42,233 nt of DNA, taken from positions 1 to 42,233 of the forward strand of contig NZ_JABSST010000016.1 of the NCBI RefSeq assembly GCF_013213975.1, given 5' to 3'. A program made the translations under genes and the position numbers. This DNA comes from Winogradskyella sp. (GTDB lineage Bacteria > Bacteroidota > Bacteroidia > Flavobacteriales > Flavobacteriaceae). The notes under the pieces were generated by a model. The model was given only the letters and a program-made list of their open reading frames with translations, made no database searches and was not told the DNA's origin. This document shows, one piece after another, positions 9,001 through 17,368 of the stretch; position 1 is the stretch's first letter; each line of letters opens with the position of its first letter.

Positions 9001-9867
9001 TTATAAATTAAATTTATAACCTATCGCAATATCAGTAGAAAAATTACCTTGATTATCTAATAGAACCGCAAATAGTTCACCATAAATTATAGTCAAAAAA
9101 CTATGGTCTCCAATTTTAATGTCAGAACCAATTCCAAAGATGAGTGGAATGTCGAATGAAGTGTCACTTTGGTCAATTTCTGTGTTGGATTCGCTTTCAA
9201 AAGTAACACTAGAAAAGTTAAGTGTTGCCATTTTTAGTTGCCCATAAATTGAAAATTTTGCCTTGTTGATTATCCTGTACCTATATCCTAACGACAGCTC
9301 TGTTGTACTGTATGGGAAATCATCACTCTGAAAAGCATGTCTTAACTGAAAAAAACCAGAGTGTCTTGGTAAATTGGTAGTTTCATAAATTTCCAATTCA
9401 GCACCAATTAGTAGGTTCTTATTATTGTCTGTGTTTCCAACAAAAGGATTATTAGTAATTCCGGCCGAAAATCCAAGTCTAAATTGAACACCGCTTTCTG
9501 TTGTTGAAAATGACGTGTAATTTGAATCTTTACTTGTATTATAGGCGTCAATAAAGTTTCTTAGACTATATAAGGTTAGTTTAACCTTGTCTGTAGATAA
9601 TCCACCTGTAGCTTCTTGTAAGACCGTTTTATATTCTTCTTGATATTTATTATCTGAACCCTTGGTGTTTTTGAGTTCAGTAATGCTCCCGTCCGATTTT
9701 TTTATAAAATATCTATAATTACCATCGATGATATTCCACAGTAAATCGAGTGATCCATTTAACTCGGTTTTCAGCTCTAGGGTTTCGCCATTTATTGCGT
9801 AGATTTCTTGGCTATAATTAAAGTGAAACACCAAACAAAGGCATAAGGTTATAATTAGTTTTTTCAT
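9001..9867 (-). CDS. Predicted outer-membrane beta-barrel protein
   Basis: 288 residues with a signal peptide (MKKLIITLCLCLVFHFNYSQ). The N-terminal third is polar and may be a small periplasmic domain; from about residue 125 onward alternating aromatic/hydrophobic strands (GVQFRLGFSAGI, TTELSLGYRYRI, KFSIYGQLKMATL) end in IAIGYKFNL, the usual terminal aromatic beta-signal of outer-membrane barrels. It abuts the downstream Bax-inhibitor-like gene (TAA then GTG) and follows the glycosyltransferase gene by 50 bp, so it may belong to the same minus-strand unit. I do not recognise a named family. Confidence 0.6.
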   Translation of the reverse strand: MKKLIITLCLCLVFHFNYSQEIYAINGETLELKTELNGSLDLLWNIIDGNYRYFIKKSDGSITELKNTKGSDNKYQEEYKTVLQEATGGLSTDKVKLTLYSLRNFIDAYNTSKDSNYTSFSTTESGVQFRLGFSAGITNNPFVGNTDNNKNLLIGAELEIYETTNLPRHSGFFQLRHAFQSDDFPYSTTELSLGYRYRIINKAKFSIYGQLKMATLNFSSVTFESESNTEIDQSDTSFDIPLIFGIGSDIKIGDHSFLTIIYGELFAVLLDNQGNFSTDIAIGYKFNL

Positions 9868-9917
9868 TGTTTTTATTGATTTGGTATGAGTAAAGCTACC
9901 AAAAATATCTGAAGTTT

Positions 9918-11057
9918 CTATTTCTTAAATCCTCTGTCTTTCCACTCAAAAGAATTAAAAAAGGAAAGTAAGACAACGGCCACACTAAATAGAGGATATA
10001 AAATACTCGAGGATAAAAAAGATAACAGAACAGATTCTTGTTTAAAAAATCGAGAAGTTTTAAAAAGTAATAAGAAATCAACACCAAATTTTATAACTAA
10101 AAGGGCAACAGCAGTCCTCACATTCAATATCTGAAATAACATTAATAAGAACATAAGAATACAAGCAAAATTCCCTAAAAATACAATTAGTCCAAGGAAT
10201 TTTGAAAACCAATTTGGGTTGTGACTAGTTTTAGAGGCCCATCGTAGGCGTTGCTGAATTAAGGATTCAAAATTGCATACAGGTTTGGTAGTTACAGTTG
10301 CCAAATCGGATTTTAAATAGGAAACCTCTTTGATGTTTAATTTCTTAAATTTTTCAAGTAAGAATATATCATCACCACTGGCAATATTTTCATTGCCAGT
10401 AAAACCATTAATTTCTAAAAATACACAACGTTTATATCCAAAGTTTGCTCCATTTGCTAAAAAGGGTTCTTTTATTCCAAAACCTCCAATAGTGGCGCCT
10501 TGTAGACTTAAAAAATCTAAGGTTTGAAACCGATCTAAGAAGGTATTAGGATTTTGATAACGCACTGGTGCAACTATACAAATCGGATTGTTGCTTTGTA
10601 TAAATTCATCAAAAGCATCCAACCAATATTTGGGTAAAACACAATCAGCATCTGTAGTAATAATCCAGTCGTATTTCGCTTTTTTAATTGCTGAAGAAAT
10701 GGCATCTTTCTTTGGTGAATTAGTACGCCTTAAATTATCAATAACTGTTATGCTAGCAGAATTTTTAAGATTGGACTTTGGAATAAATGTGTTAATTATT
10801 TCAATGGAATTATCTTGAGATTCATCATTGACTAAAATAATTTCAAAATGTGTTATTGGATAATTTAATCTATATATTGAACTTAAGAGTTCCCGAAGAT
10901 TTTCAGCTTCATTTCTAAATGGAATAATAACTGTAAACTTATTTTTAGATTGTAAATCACGTAGGTTAAAATCCTTGACTTTATCAAATCCAATAACCAA
11001 TACTGCAATAGTAAAAAGATAAAAAACAATTATGATGATAAGGCTAGTTGCAATCAT
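9918..11057 (-). CDS. Membrane-anchored GT2 glycosyltransferase
   Basis: 379 residues: N-terminal transmembrane helix, GT-A fold catalytic domain, then three C-terminal helices. Motifs are FTVIIPFRNEAENL at the domain start, FEIILVNDESQDNS, the nucleotide/metal site TTDADCVLP, and QQRLRW near the end of the catalytic domain, as in processive or membrane GT2 enzymes. The first base of the ATG overlaps the stop of the upstream flippase-like gene (4-bp ATGA overlap, 11054-11057), showing translational coupling. The pair probably makes or moves a lipid-linked sugar; donor and acceptor are unknown. Confidence 0.85.
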   Translation of the reverse strand: MIATSLIIIIVFYLFTIAVLVIGFDKVKDFNLRDLQSKNKFTVIIPFRNEAENLRELLSSIYRLNYPITHFEIILVNDESQDNSIEIINTFIPKSNLKNSASITVIDNLRRTNSPKKDAISSAIKKAKYDWIITTDADCVLPKYWLDAFDEFIQSNNPICIVAPVRYQNPNTFLDRFQTLDFLSLQGATIGGFGIKEPFLANGANFGYKRCVFLEINGFTGNENIASGDDIFLLEKFKKLNIKEVSYLKSDLATVTTKPVCNFESLIQQRLRWASKTSHNPNWFSKFLGLIVFLGNFACILMFLLMLFQILNVRTAVALLVIKFGVDFLLLFKTSRFFKQESVLLSFLSSSILYPLFSVAVVLLSFFNSFEWKDRGFKK

Positions 11058-12022
11058 GTTGAGGTTTTGGGTAGCTTAAATTTTAGGACATAGTAACTTC
11101 CTAAAATGCTAGGAATAGTAAAATTGAGTATCCACATCAAGGTTATAATGGATAGAATTCGTAACTCATCAATATTTGCATAGCTAAATACAAAAACCGC
11201 AACACTTCCTTTAACAATAACATCGAAAATTGAAATGGTAGGAATAATAGAAGCTAAGAAATACATACTTGTAATTAGGACCATAGCATCTAAATAGTTT
11301 AATTCAATCTGAAATATGGTCATAAGAAAAAAGAACTGAAACGAAAACGTAAGGAAACGCAAAAGTGATAATAAAATAGTCTTAAGATGAATTATTAGCG
11401 CAATCTCTTTTGTATGATTTAAAACATTTTGAAGTGTATATCCCTTAATTCTAAAATGTCTATGGCCTAATCCGAATAGGATTAAACAAACTACAATGAC
11501 TACTATTCCTAGAAATCGAGCTATCCGATAATAATCAACCGAAACATCATATCTATTTATAAATACTATTAAACCAGCACATCCTAAGAGGGTTGTTACT
11601 CCCATCTGTCCAAGGTTACCCAATAAATTTAGAAATAGTATGCGCTTTCTAAGCGGTTTCTCAAAGTACATGGCTTTGGCGCCATAATCTCCTATACGGT
11701 TAGGAGTTATAATTGAAGCTGTTAATCCTCCTAAGGTTTGTTCAAGAGAATTTTGTAGAGTGATTCTTTTGATAGCGCTTACCAAATTTTGCCATTTCAC
11801 TATTTCACAAAACCAATTGAAACTGCTTAAAATGAGTAAAAAACATATAATTTTTGCTGAAAAACGGTCGTTTTTGGTCGAAAAATCCCAAAATTCACTA
11901 AAACTTAACTCTTTGTTTTCTGTTAGTTTGGTATATATAAAGTAAAATGCGCCAACAACAATACTTAACTTAATAAGTACAAAGAAGAATTGTTTAGTTT
12001 TGTAAGGTAAGCGCAACAGCAT
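11054..12022 (-). CDS. UPF0104/LPG-synthase-TM-like flippase-type membrane protein
   Basis: Polytopic membrane protein of about 322 residues related to the transmembrane domain of lysylphosphatidylglycerol synthases (YbhN/AglD group). The diagnostic segment is TPNRIGDYGAKAMYFEK, matching the conserved P-x-R-x-G-(E/D) loop. A TTG start at 12061 is open but would put the start inside the divergent outer-membrane gene (start 12050). The ATG at 12022 leaves 27 bp between the divergent genes and begins MLLRLPYKTKQFF, a normal charged N-terminus, so it is preferred. Coupling to the GT2 gene suggests a role in lipid-linked glycan transfer or flipping; this is inference from context. Confidence 0.8.
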   Translation of the reverse strand: MLLRLPYKTKQFFFVLIKLSIVVGAFYFIYTKLTENKELSFSEFWDFSTKNDRFSAKIICFLLILSSFNWFCEIVKWQNLVSAIKRITLQNSLEQTLGGLTASIITPNRIGDYGAKAMYFEKPLRKRILFLNLLGNLGQMGVTTLLGCAGLIVFINRYDVSVDYYRIARFLGIVVIVVCLILFGLGHRHFRIKGYTLQNVLNHTKEIALIIHLKTILLSLLRFLTFSFQFFFLMTIFQIELNYLDAMVLITSMYFLASIIPTISIFDVIVKGSVAVFVFSYANIDELRILSIITLMWILNFTIPSILGSYYVLKFKLPKTST

Positions 12023-12049
12023 TTTACAAATTAAATCAAAAACGCTCAG

Positions 12050-12688
12050 ATGAAGCTCCAATTAAGACATAACCTTATTCTTTTGAGTTTTATTTTTTTT
12101 GGTCTGTATGCACAGGCTCAGTTTAAAGCTACTAGCAAATGGAAAGCTCTTATTGCATTAGGGTTTAATTATCCTACAACAGATGGTTTTGTAGAAGGAA
12201 CCTATGCACAGGCAATAAATTTTCCAACTGTAAATCTAGGGCTGCAACACATGTTTAAACGTACTATTGGTGTAAAACTTGATTATGGTTTTAATAGGTT
12301 TAAACTTGAAGAAATATCTCCAGAAGTAAAGATGAATTACTCAAGAATTAACGTCCAGTTTGTTTTTGATCCAACGGAATATCTTGGGTTTCTGCCACCA
12401 CGATTACGTACCATCCTACATGGTGGTCCTGGGTTTTCTTTTGTGAAACCGTTGGGAAATTTGGGTGAAAATAAACAATCCTATTTAAATGTTTTAGGTG
12501 GTTTAGAAGTACATTATGCTGTAAGCGAAAAGGTTTCTGTGTATGTTGATACGGCATATATATATGGCTTTACATCATTAAATGATTACGATCCAGTTTT
12601 GAGTGGTTTAGGAGCATTTAATGGTAACGTATTTAATGTTACATTAGGACTTGCCGTTTCTTTGAGCGGTTGTCAATACTGCGATTAA
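12050..12688 (+). CDS. Predicted outer-membrane protein (beta-barrel)
   Basis: 212 residues. Signal peptide to about residue 24 (ending AQAQ), then strands rich in alternating hydrophobic and aromatic residues (IGVKLDYGFNRF, ILHGGPGFSFV, VSVYVDTAYIYGF) and an ending of FNVTLGLAVSL plus a short Cys-containing tail. This resembles OmpA-like/porin-family eight-stranded barrels common in Bacteroidota, without the OmpA peptidoglycan-binding domain. It is 3 bp upstream of ruvC, so the two are probably cotranscribed. Function not assigned. Confidence 0.65.
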   Translation: MKLQLRHNLILLSFIFFGLYAQAQFKATSKWKALIALGFNYPTTDGFVEGTYAQAINFPTVNLGLQHMFKRTIGVKLDYGFNRFKLEEISPEVKMNYSRINVQFVFDPTEYLGFLPPRLRTILHGGPGFSFVKPLGNLGENKQSYLNVLGGLEVHYAVSEKVSVYVDTAYIYGFTSLNDYDPVLSGLGAFNGNVFNVTLGLAVSLSGCQYCD

Positions 12689-12691
12689 ATT

Positions 12692-13246
12692 ATGAGTAAA
12701 GAAAAAGTAATATTGGGTATTGATCCTGGCACTACTATTATGGGATTTGGTCTTATAAAAGTTGTCGGCAAGACAATGTCTTTTATGCAATTAAACGAAT
12801 TGCATCTCAAAAAATATAACGATCATTACTTAAAGCTAAAGCTCATTTTTGAACGTACGGTAGAATTAATCGACACCTATCATCCGGATGAAATAGCCAT
12901 TGAAGCTCCTTTCTTTGGTAAGAATGTGCAAAGTATGTTAAAACTAGGTCGTGCTCAGGGTGTTGCTATGGCAGCAGGTTTATCGCGAGAAGTGCCTATT
13001 ACCGAATATTCTCCTAAGAAAATTAAAATGGCAATAACAGGAAATGGCAACGCTAGCAAAGAACAGGTCGCAAAAATGTTACAGAGCTTATTGCAGTTAA
13101 AATCGCTACCTAAAAATTTGGATTCTACCGATGGACTTGCGGCAGCAGTATGTCACTTTTACAACCAAGGAAGAGTGGAAGTGGGCAAGAGCTATTCGGG
13201 TTGGTCTGCTTTTGTAAAGCAGAATGAGGATCGTGTAAAGAAATAA
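12692..13246 (+). CDS. ruvC: Crossover junction endodeoxyribonuclease RuvC
   Basis: 184-residue Holliday-junction resolvase that cuts four-way junctions with RuvAB during recombinational repair. The four acidic catalytic residues of the family are all visible: D11 in GIDPGT, E71 in IAIEAPFF, and D144 and D147 in LDSTDGLAAA. The basic loop and the ITGNGNASKEQV region also match. Length is normal. It sits in a housekeeping run with hemW next (19 bp gap). Confidence 0.97.
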   Translation: MSKEKVILGIDPGTTIMGFGLIKVVGKTMSFMQLNELHLKKYNDHYLKLKLIFERTVELIDTYHPDEIAIEAPFFGKNVQSMLKLGRAQGVAMAAGLSREVPITEYSPKKIKMAITGNGNASKEQVAKMLQSLLQLKSLPKNLDSTDGLAAAVCHFYNQGRVEVGKSYSGWSAFVKQNEDRVKK

Positions 13247-13265
13247 ATTTTTTGAGGTTAATTAA

Positions 13266-14399
13266 ATGGCAGGCATCTATATCCATATTCCTTTTTGCAA
13301 GCAAGCGTGTCATTATTGCGATTTTCATTTTTCGACTTCGTTGAAAAAGAAGGACGAACTTATTCAAGCTTTAATAACCGAGTTAGAACTTCGTAAAGAG
13401 GAATTTAAAAGCACTGAAGTTGAAACCATATATTTTGGTGGCGGCACTCCAAGTTTATTAACTAATAATGAGTTGCAATCCATTATTGATGCAGTGTATT
13501 TTAATTATTCGGTTATGGCGCATCCAGAAATTACTTTAGAGGCTAATCCTGATGATTTGTCTTATAATAGAATAGAAGCCTTAACCGATACTCCAATAAA
13601 TCGACTAAGTATTGGTATACAGTCTTTTTTTGAGACCGATTTAAAATTAATGAATCGCGCTCACAATGCCCAGGAAGCCAAAGCTTGTTTAGAAATAGCT
13701 GTGGAGCACTTTGATAATATTTCACTCGATTTAATTTATGGAATTCCAGGAGCATCGAATCAGCAATGGATAAAAAATATTGAGATGGCCTTAAGTTTTG
13801 GAGTGCCACATATATCGAGCTACGCATTGACTGTTGAACCTAAAACAGCCTTAGCCTCCTTTATTGAAAAAGGGATTATTGAGAATGTAGATGACGAACA
13901 AGCTCATGAGCAATTTCACATTTTAAAAGAACAATTGGAAGACGCAGGATTTATTCATTATGAATTATCAAATTTTGGCAAAGTAGGATACTTTAGTAAG
14001 AATAATTCGGCATATTGGCAAGGCAAGTCCTATATAGGAATTGGTCCTTCTGCGCATTCATTTAATGGTAAGCAACGCGGTTGGAATGTTAGAAATAACT
14101 CAAAGTACATAAAGGCTATTTTAAATGGTGACTTACCTATGGAAATAGAACATCTTACTAAAATAGATCAATACAACGAGTATATTATGACAGGTCTACG
14201 TACCATTTGGGGAGTTTCCTTAGATAAGGTTGAGAAAGATTTTGGATCCATATTAAGAGACTACCTAATTGAGCAAGCTAATGTTTTTATAAATCAGCAT
14301 TTGTTGTATATTGATGGTGAGCATTTAAGAGTAACTAAAAAAGGTCAATTCTTAAGTGATGGTATAGCAAGCGAACTATTTAAACTTAATTTATCTTGA
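13266..14399 (+). CDS. hemW: Radical SAM heme chaperone HemW
   Basis: 377 residues. The radical-SAM iron-sulfur motif is C11-x3-C15-x2-C18, in the context YIHIPFC and YCDFH. The aromatic residue two after the third Cys is Phe, as in HemW, rather than the Cys of true HemN coproporphyrinogen dehydrogenase. Other family marks are IYFGGGTPSLL, LEANPDDL, RLSIGIQSF and SLDLIYGIPG. HemW proteins bind heme and transfer it to acceptor enzymes. The gene overlaps the following cyclase gene by 4 bp (TTGA). Confidence 0.95.
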   Translation: MAGIYIHIPFCKQACHYCDFHFSTSLKKKDELIQALITELELRKEEFKSTEVETIYFGGGTPSLLTNNELQSIIDAVYFNYSVMAHPEITLEANPDDLSYNRIEALTDTPINRLSIGIQSFFETDLKLMNRAHNAQEAKACLEIAVEHFDNISLDLIYGIPGASNQQWIKNIEMALSFGVPHISSYALTVEPKTALASFIEKGIIENVDDEQAHEQFHILKEQLEDAGFIHYELSNFGKVGYFSKNNSAYWQGKSYIGIGPSAHSFNGKQRGWNVRNNSKYIKAILNGDLPMEIEHLTKIDQYNEYIMTGLRTIWGVSLDKVEKDFGSILRDYLIEQANVFINQHLLYIDGEHLRVTKKGQFLSDGIASELFKLNLS

Positions 14400-15145
14400 T
14401 AGCAACCATACAATACAATTCTAAGAAATTAAAAGTTGATTTAGAAAAACCCTTAGATATTTCGATTCCTGTAAAAGGATCAGGGACTAATGTAAATGCT
14501 TGGTATATTGGACCACCAAAAATAGAAGCCGAAGTTTTTGATGGTGATACCATTAGTGTAAAAAAAGGGGCGTCAGTCAATTTCAATACGATTACGTTTA
14601 ATCCACATTCACACGGTACCCATACCGAAATGGCAGGGCATATTACAGAAGAAGTACATTCTATAAATAAACATCTAAAGCAATTTTTCTTTTTAGCCGA
14701 GGTCATTACTGTGGCGCCAGAAAAGCTAGGCGAAGATTCAGTTATATCAGCTAAACAATTACAGTTCGCTATTGGGAATAAAAAACGAGATGCGATTGTT
14801 GTGCGTACAATTCCCAATACTAGTGATAAGAAAACAAAACAATATTCTCATACAAATTGGACCTATTTTCAAGAAGAAGCTATAAAGCTTTTGGTTCGCA
14901 AAGGGGTGCGCCATTTATTGGTAGACTTGCCAAGTGTAGACCGAGAAGAAGATGGAGGGGAATTAAGAGGACATAAAGCCTTTTGGAATTATCATGGTCA
15001 ATTAAGAAAAGACGCAACCATTACGGAATTTATTTACGTGTCTAATGAAATAGACGATGGGATGTATTTGCTTAATATACAGATAGCCCCTTTTGAAAAT
15101 GATGCCACCCCAAGTAAACCAATTTTGTACAAAGTGATGAATTAA
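14396..15145 (+). CDS. Cyclase family protein (kynurenine formamidase-like hydrolase)
   Basis: 249 residues of the metal-dependent cyclase/kynurenine-formamidase superfamily. The signature HSHGTHTEMAGH (metal-binding histidines) is at about residues 76-87, and the C-terminal part contains VRHLLVDLPSVDREEDGG. The start is TTG at 14396, overlapping the hemW stop (TTGA); no ATG exists before the active-site motif, and MIATIQYNSKKLKVD is a sensible N-terminus. Family members hydrolyse N-formylkynurenine or related amides or lactones, but the substrate cannot be assigned. Translational coupling to hemW is seen. Confidence 0.85.
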   Translation: MIATIQYNSKKLKVDLEKPLDISIPVKGSGTNVNAWYIGPPKIEAEVFDGDTISVKKGASVNFNTITFNPHSHGTHTEMAGHITEEVHSINKHLKQFFFLAEVITVAPEKLGEDSVISAKQLQFAIGNKKRDAIVVRTIPNTSDKKTKQYSHTNWTYFQEEAIKLLVRKGVRHLLVDLPSVDREEDGGELRGHKAFWNYHGQLRKDATITEFIYVSNEIDDGMYLLNIQIAPFENDATPSKPILYKVMN

Positions 15146-15188
15146 TAGGCAGTGACAAATAGTAATAGGTAAGTTCTTATTTATAGAT

Positions 15189-15797
15189 ATGGAAACATTT
15201 TTTATCATAATTATAAGCATTTTAGTAACCTTAGGGTTAGTGACATTGTATAAGCAATGGAAGACAAAACAAACCACAAATGCACAATCTATCATTCTCT
15301 TAGATAAAATAAAGCGTGTTTGTAAATTTATAACTGTTGAAGGTGATTTTGCTGAGATCTATCATTATGAAGATGTTAAAGAAAAGTTTCTAAAGTTAAT
15401 TTCTAGTAAGAAAAAAGCACTTGTTGTAATTAATGCTAAAGCCCATGTTGGTTTTGATCTAAGTAAAGTACAAATGCGCTCTAACCCAAAAACCAAGACT
15501 GTAGTCTTATCGCATTTTCCACAGCCAGAAGTATTGTCTATAGAAAGTGATATTAACTATTACGATAAAAAAGATGGCATGTTTAACAAATTCGATGCGT
15601 CAGATTTAACTGAGTTACATACCCAAGCCAAAACTCACATAAAAGATAAAATTCCAGAAAGTGGTTTGTATAATGTTGCTCGACTTGAAGCTTTAGAGGC
15701 TATTCAGCTAATTGAGAATTTAGTCGAGACCATTGGTTGGACCCTAGATTATTCTGCCTTAAAAATTGAGGATGGCGAGAAAAAGCTTTTGGAATAA
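15189..15797 (+). CDS. DUF4230 domain protein with N-terminal membrane anchor
   Basis: 202 residues. One transmembrane helix lies at about 3-20 (METFFIIIISILVTLGLVTLY), followed by a DUF4230-like domain: a strand-rich segment with KKKALVVINAKAHVGFDLSKV, then LSHFPQPEVLSIESD, an acidic FDASDL segment and C-terminal helices. No charged catalytic centre is evident. It is transcribed with the preceding run of genes (43-bp gap). Function unknown. Confidence 0.75.
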   Translation: METFFIIIISILVTLGLVTLYKQWKTKQTTNAQSIILLDKIKRVCKFITVEGDFAEIYHYEDVKEKFLKLISSKKKALVVINAKAHVGFDLSKVQMRSNPKTKTVVLSHFPQPEVLSIESDINYYDKKDGMFNKFDASDLTELHTQAKTHIKDKIPESGLYNVARLEALEAIQLIENLVETIGWTLDYSALKIEDGEKKLLE

Positions 15798-16298
15798 ACA
15801 TTGAGGACTACAGAACCCATTAAACTGTAAATGAGTACTTTAAATTTAATAAAGATGTATTCGTTTTTAAAGTGGTGTGTCATATATTATTTGCCTTAGC
15901 ATGCTGATCTATATGGTAAGATGGTGAAGGGTTTTTAAACCTAAAATGCAATCCAGAATACGTTTAAGAATTGAGAGCAAATTATAAGGAAGGAATATTG
16001 GCTGCCATATACATAAATGCCTTTGGAATAGCATTAAGATTTACAAAACAGGCCTCTCTTTTCAAATGATAGGAAAACCGATAGTTTATTCCTATGAGTT
16101 GGTATAAGGGTCAATCCAAATGGAATCGAGATAAGCTTCAAAAACAGTTTAAAGATCAAGAGAAACCATTTAACGTTTTAAAGATTATCGTCAACGAAAA
16201 ACCCTATTGTTCATTAATACAAGTTAGTATATTAAGCTATAAAATGTATTAATGAATAATGAATTTTTTATGATTTTAACTTTGAATAGATAGTCTTA
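15798..16298. other. Intergenic region, possible decayed sequence, one short open frame
   Basis: About 500 bp without a convincing gene between the DUF4230 gene and the signalling operon. A 52-codon open frame runs from ATG 16094 to TAA 16252 (beginning MSWYKGQSKWNRD). Short frame fragments such as YKEGILAAIYINAFGIAL near 15980-16030 look protein-like but are cut by stops, which would fit a decayed gene. I recognise none of them. No strong terminator is seen after the DUF4230 gene. Confidence 0.35.
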
Positions 16299-16394
16299 TT
16301 CGTCCCGTTCGTCGATAGTAAGAAGCAATTCGCCGACAAGAAATTGCCCTCAAACGAACTTTTTGATATAATTGTTATACCCGAGTTAAATTTG
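16299..16394 (+). promoter_or_regulatory. Repeated TTCG(T/C)C boxes and -7 box ahead of the signalling operon
   Basis: TTCGTC occurs at 16299-16304, TTCGTCGA at 16308-16315 and TTCGCCGA at 16329-16336; the last two are 21 bp apart, two helical turns. TAAATTTG at 16387-16394 matches the Bacteroidota -7 box TAnnTTTG and lies 17 bp before the ATG. The distance from the ATTCG box to the -7 box is within 1 bp of that in the three exopolysaccharide promoters, and a CGAA sits at the matching place, but overall similarity to them is weak. Suggests a regulated promoter, possibly autoregulated. Confidence 0.5.
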
Positions 16395-16411
16395 CCCGTA
16401 TAAAAAAAAAT

Positions 16412-16822
16412 ATGAAAACTATCAACATTCTCTTAATCGAAGATGATCTGATAGAGGTTATGAAACTGAAGAGAGCAACAGGGTCCCTCAATCTAAATCA
16501 CAAAATTATTGAAGCCAACAATGGTGAAAAAGCCCTTGAATTATTACAGCAAAAAAATAATTTGCCTGATATAATCCTCCTAGACCTTAATATGCCTAAA
16601 ATTAATGGCATAGAATTCTTAAGAATATTAAAAGCAGACGAACGCTTGAGTTACATCCCGACTATAATCTTAACTACCTCAAATAATCAGCGTGATTTAT
16701 TGGAATGTTTTAAAACTGGTATCGCTGGTTATGTGTTAAAACCTTTAAAATATGAAGATTATGTTTCCAAAATTGAAAAATTATTAGCATATTGGAGTAT
16801 AAATGAATTGATTACAACTTAA
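16412..16822 (+). CDS. Single-domain response regulator (receiver only)
   Basis: 136 residues, a receiver with no output domain. Acidic residues E10-D11-D12, phospho-acceptor D58 in IILLDLNMP, Thr in IILTTSNN and Lys in YVLKPLKY are all in place, so it should be phosphorylatable. The LIEDD and KLKRA start resembles the small Rcp1/CheY-like regulators often found beside histidine kinases. It is the first gene of the operon and overlaps the H-NOX gene by one base (TAATG). It may act as a phosphate sink or allosteric partner in the relay; this is inference. Confidence 0.9.
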   Translation: MKTINILLIEDDLIEVMKLKRATGSLNLNHKIIEANNGEKALELLQQKNNLPDIILLDLNMPKINGIEFLRILKADERLSYIPTIILTTSNNQRDLLECFKTGIAGYVLKPLKYEDYVSKIEKLLAYWSINELITT

Positions 16823-17361
16823 TGAAGGGAATAATTTTTACCGAATTCTTAGACTTAGTGGAAGAAAAGTTTGGTCTAGAAATGGTAGATAAAATTATAA
16901 ATCAGGCAAATCTAGATTCTGGGGGCATATATACAGCTGTTGGGACATACGAATTCTCTGAGATGTTGCAGCTATTATCTCATTTAAGTGCTAATACAAA
17001 TATTGCTGTGGATGACTTATTGATGGTCTATTCAGAGCATTTGTTTGCTGTATTAATCAAATCTCATCCAGATTTGGTCAGTCATTACCAAAATCCCATG
17101 GACCTTTTGGCCTCTATTGAAAATCATATTCATGTCGAGGTTCAGAAAATTTATCCAGATGCACAACTACCTACGTTTGAATTGGAAGAACGTACGGAAA
17201 GTAGTATGGTATTAACTTATAAATCTGATAAGGCCTTATACGTTCTTGGTAAAGGACTTATGTTAGAAACTTTCAAATTATTTAAAGTCCCAGCTAAAAT
17301 TAAAATAGAAAAACTGAACGACGAAGGAACAGAAGTAAGGTTTATTATTAACAGAGGATAG
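16822..17361 (+). CDS. H-NOX (heme nitric oxide/oxygen-binding) sensor protein
   Basis: 179 residues, the full H-NOX length. The start MKGIIFTEFLDLVEEKFG, the middle TYEFSEMLQLL and the helix IHVEVQKIYPDAQLP are diagnostic. H104 in IHVEV is the expected proximal heme ligand, and P117 matches the conserved proline that distorts heme. The heme-propionate motif YxSxR appears as Y133-K-S135-D-K137, with Arg replaced by Lys. The position matching the distal tyrosine of oxygen-binding H-NOX proteins is Leu142, so this should be an NO-selective sensor. H-NOX proteins in other bacteria control partner kinases or cyclic-di-GMP enzymes encoded beside them. Here it is 7 bp upstream of the PAS kinase, its likely partner. 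Confidence 0.88.
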   Translation: MKGIIFTEFLDLVEEKFGLEMVDKIINQANLDSGGIYTAVGTYEFSEMLQLLSHLSANTNIAVDDLLMVYSEHLFAVLIKSHPDLVSHYQNPMDLLASIENHIHVEVQKIYPDAQLPTFELEERTESSMVLTYKSDKALYVLGKGLMLETFKLFKVPAKIKIEKLNDEGTEVRFIINRG

Positions 17362-17368
17362 CAGCTAC

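Noticed and set aside
11054..12061. Longer form of the flippase-like gene from TTG at 12061
   Set aside because: It would place the start inside the divergent outer-membrane gene; the ATG at 12022 gives a normal N-terminus.
13266..14399. Coproporphyrinogen III dehydrogenase HemN
   Set aside because: The cysteine motif is C-x3-C-x2-C followed by D-F, the HemW form, and it lacks the fourth Cys of HemN.
16299..16394. Fourth full copy of the exopolysaccharide promoter element
   Set aside because: Only the ATTCG-like box, a CGAA and the -7 box agree, with spacing off by one; kept as a separate weak regulatory region and not counted as a copy.
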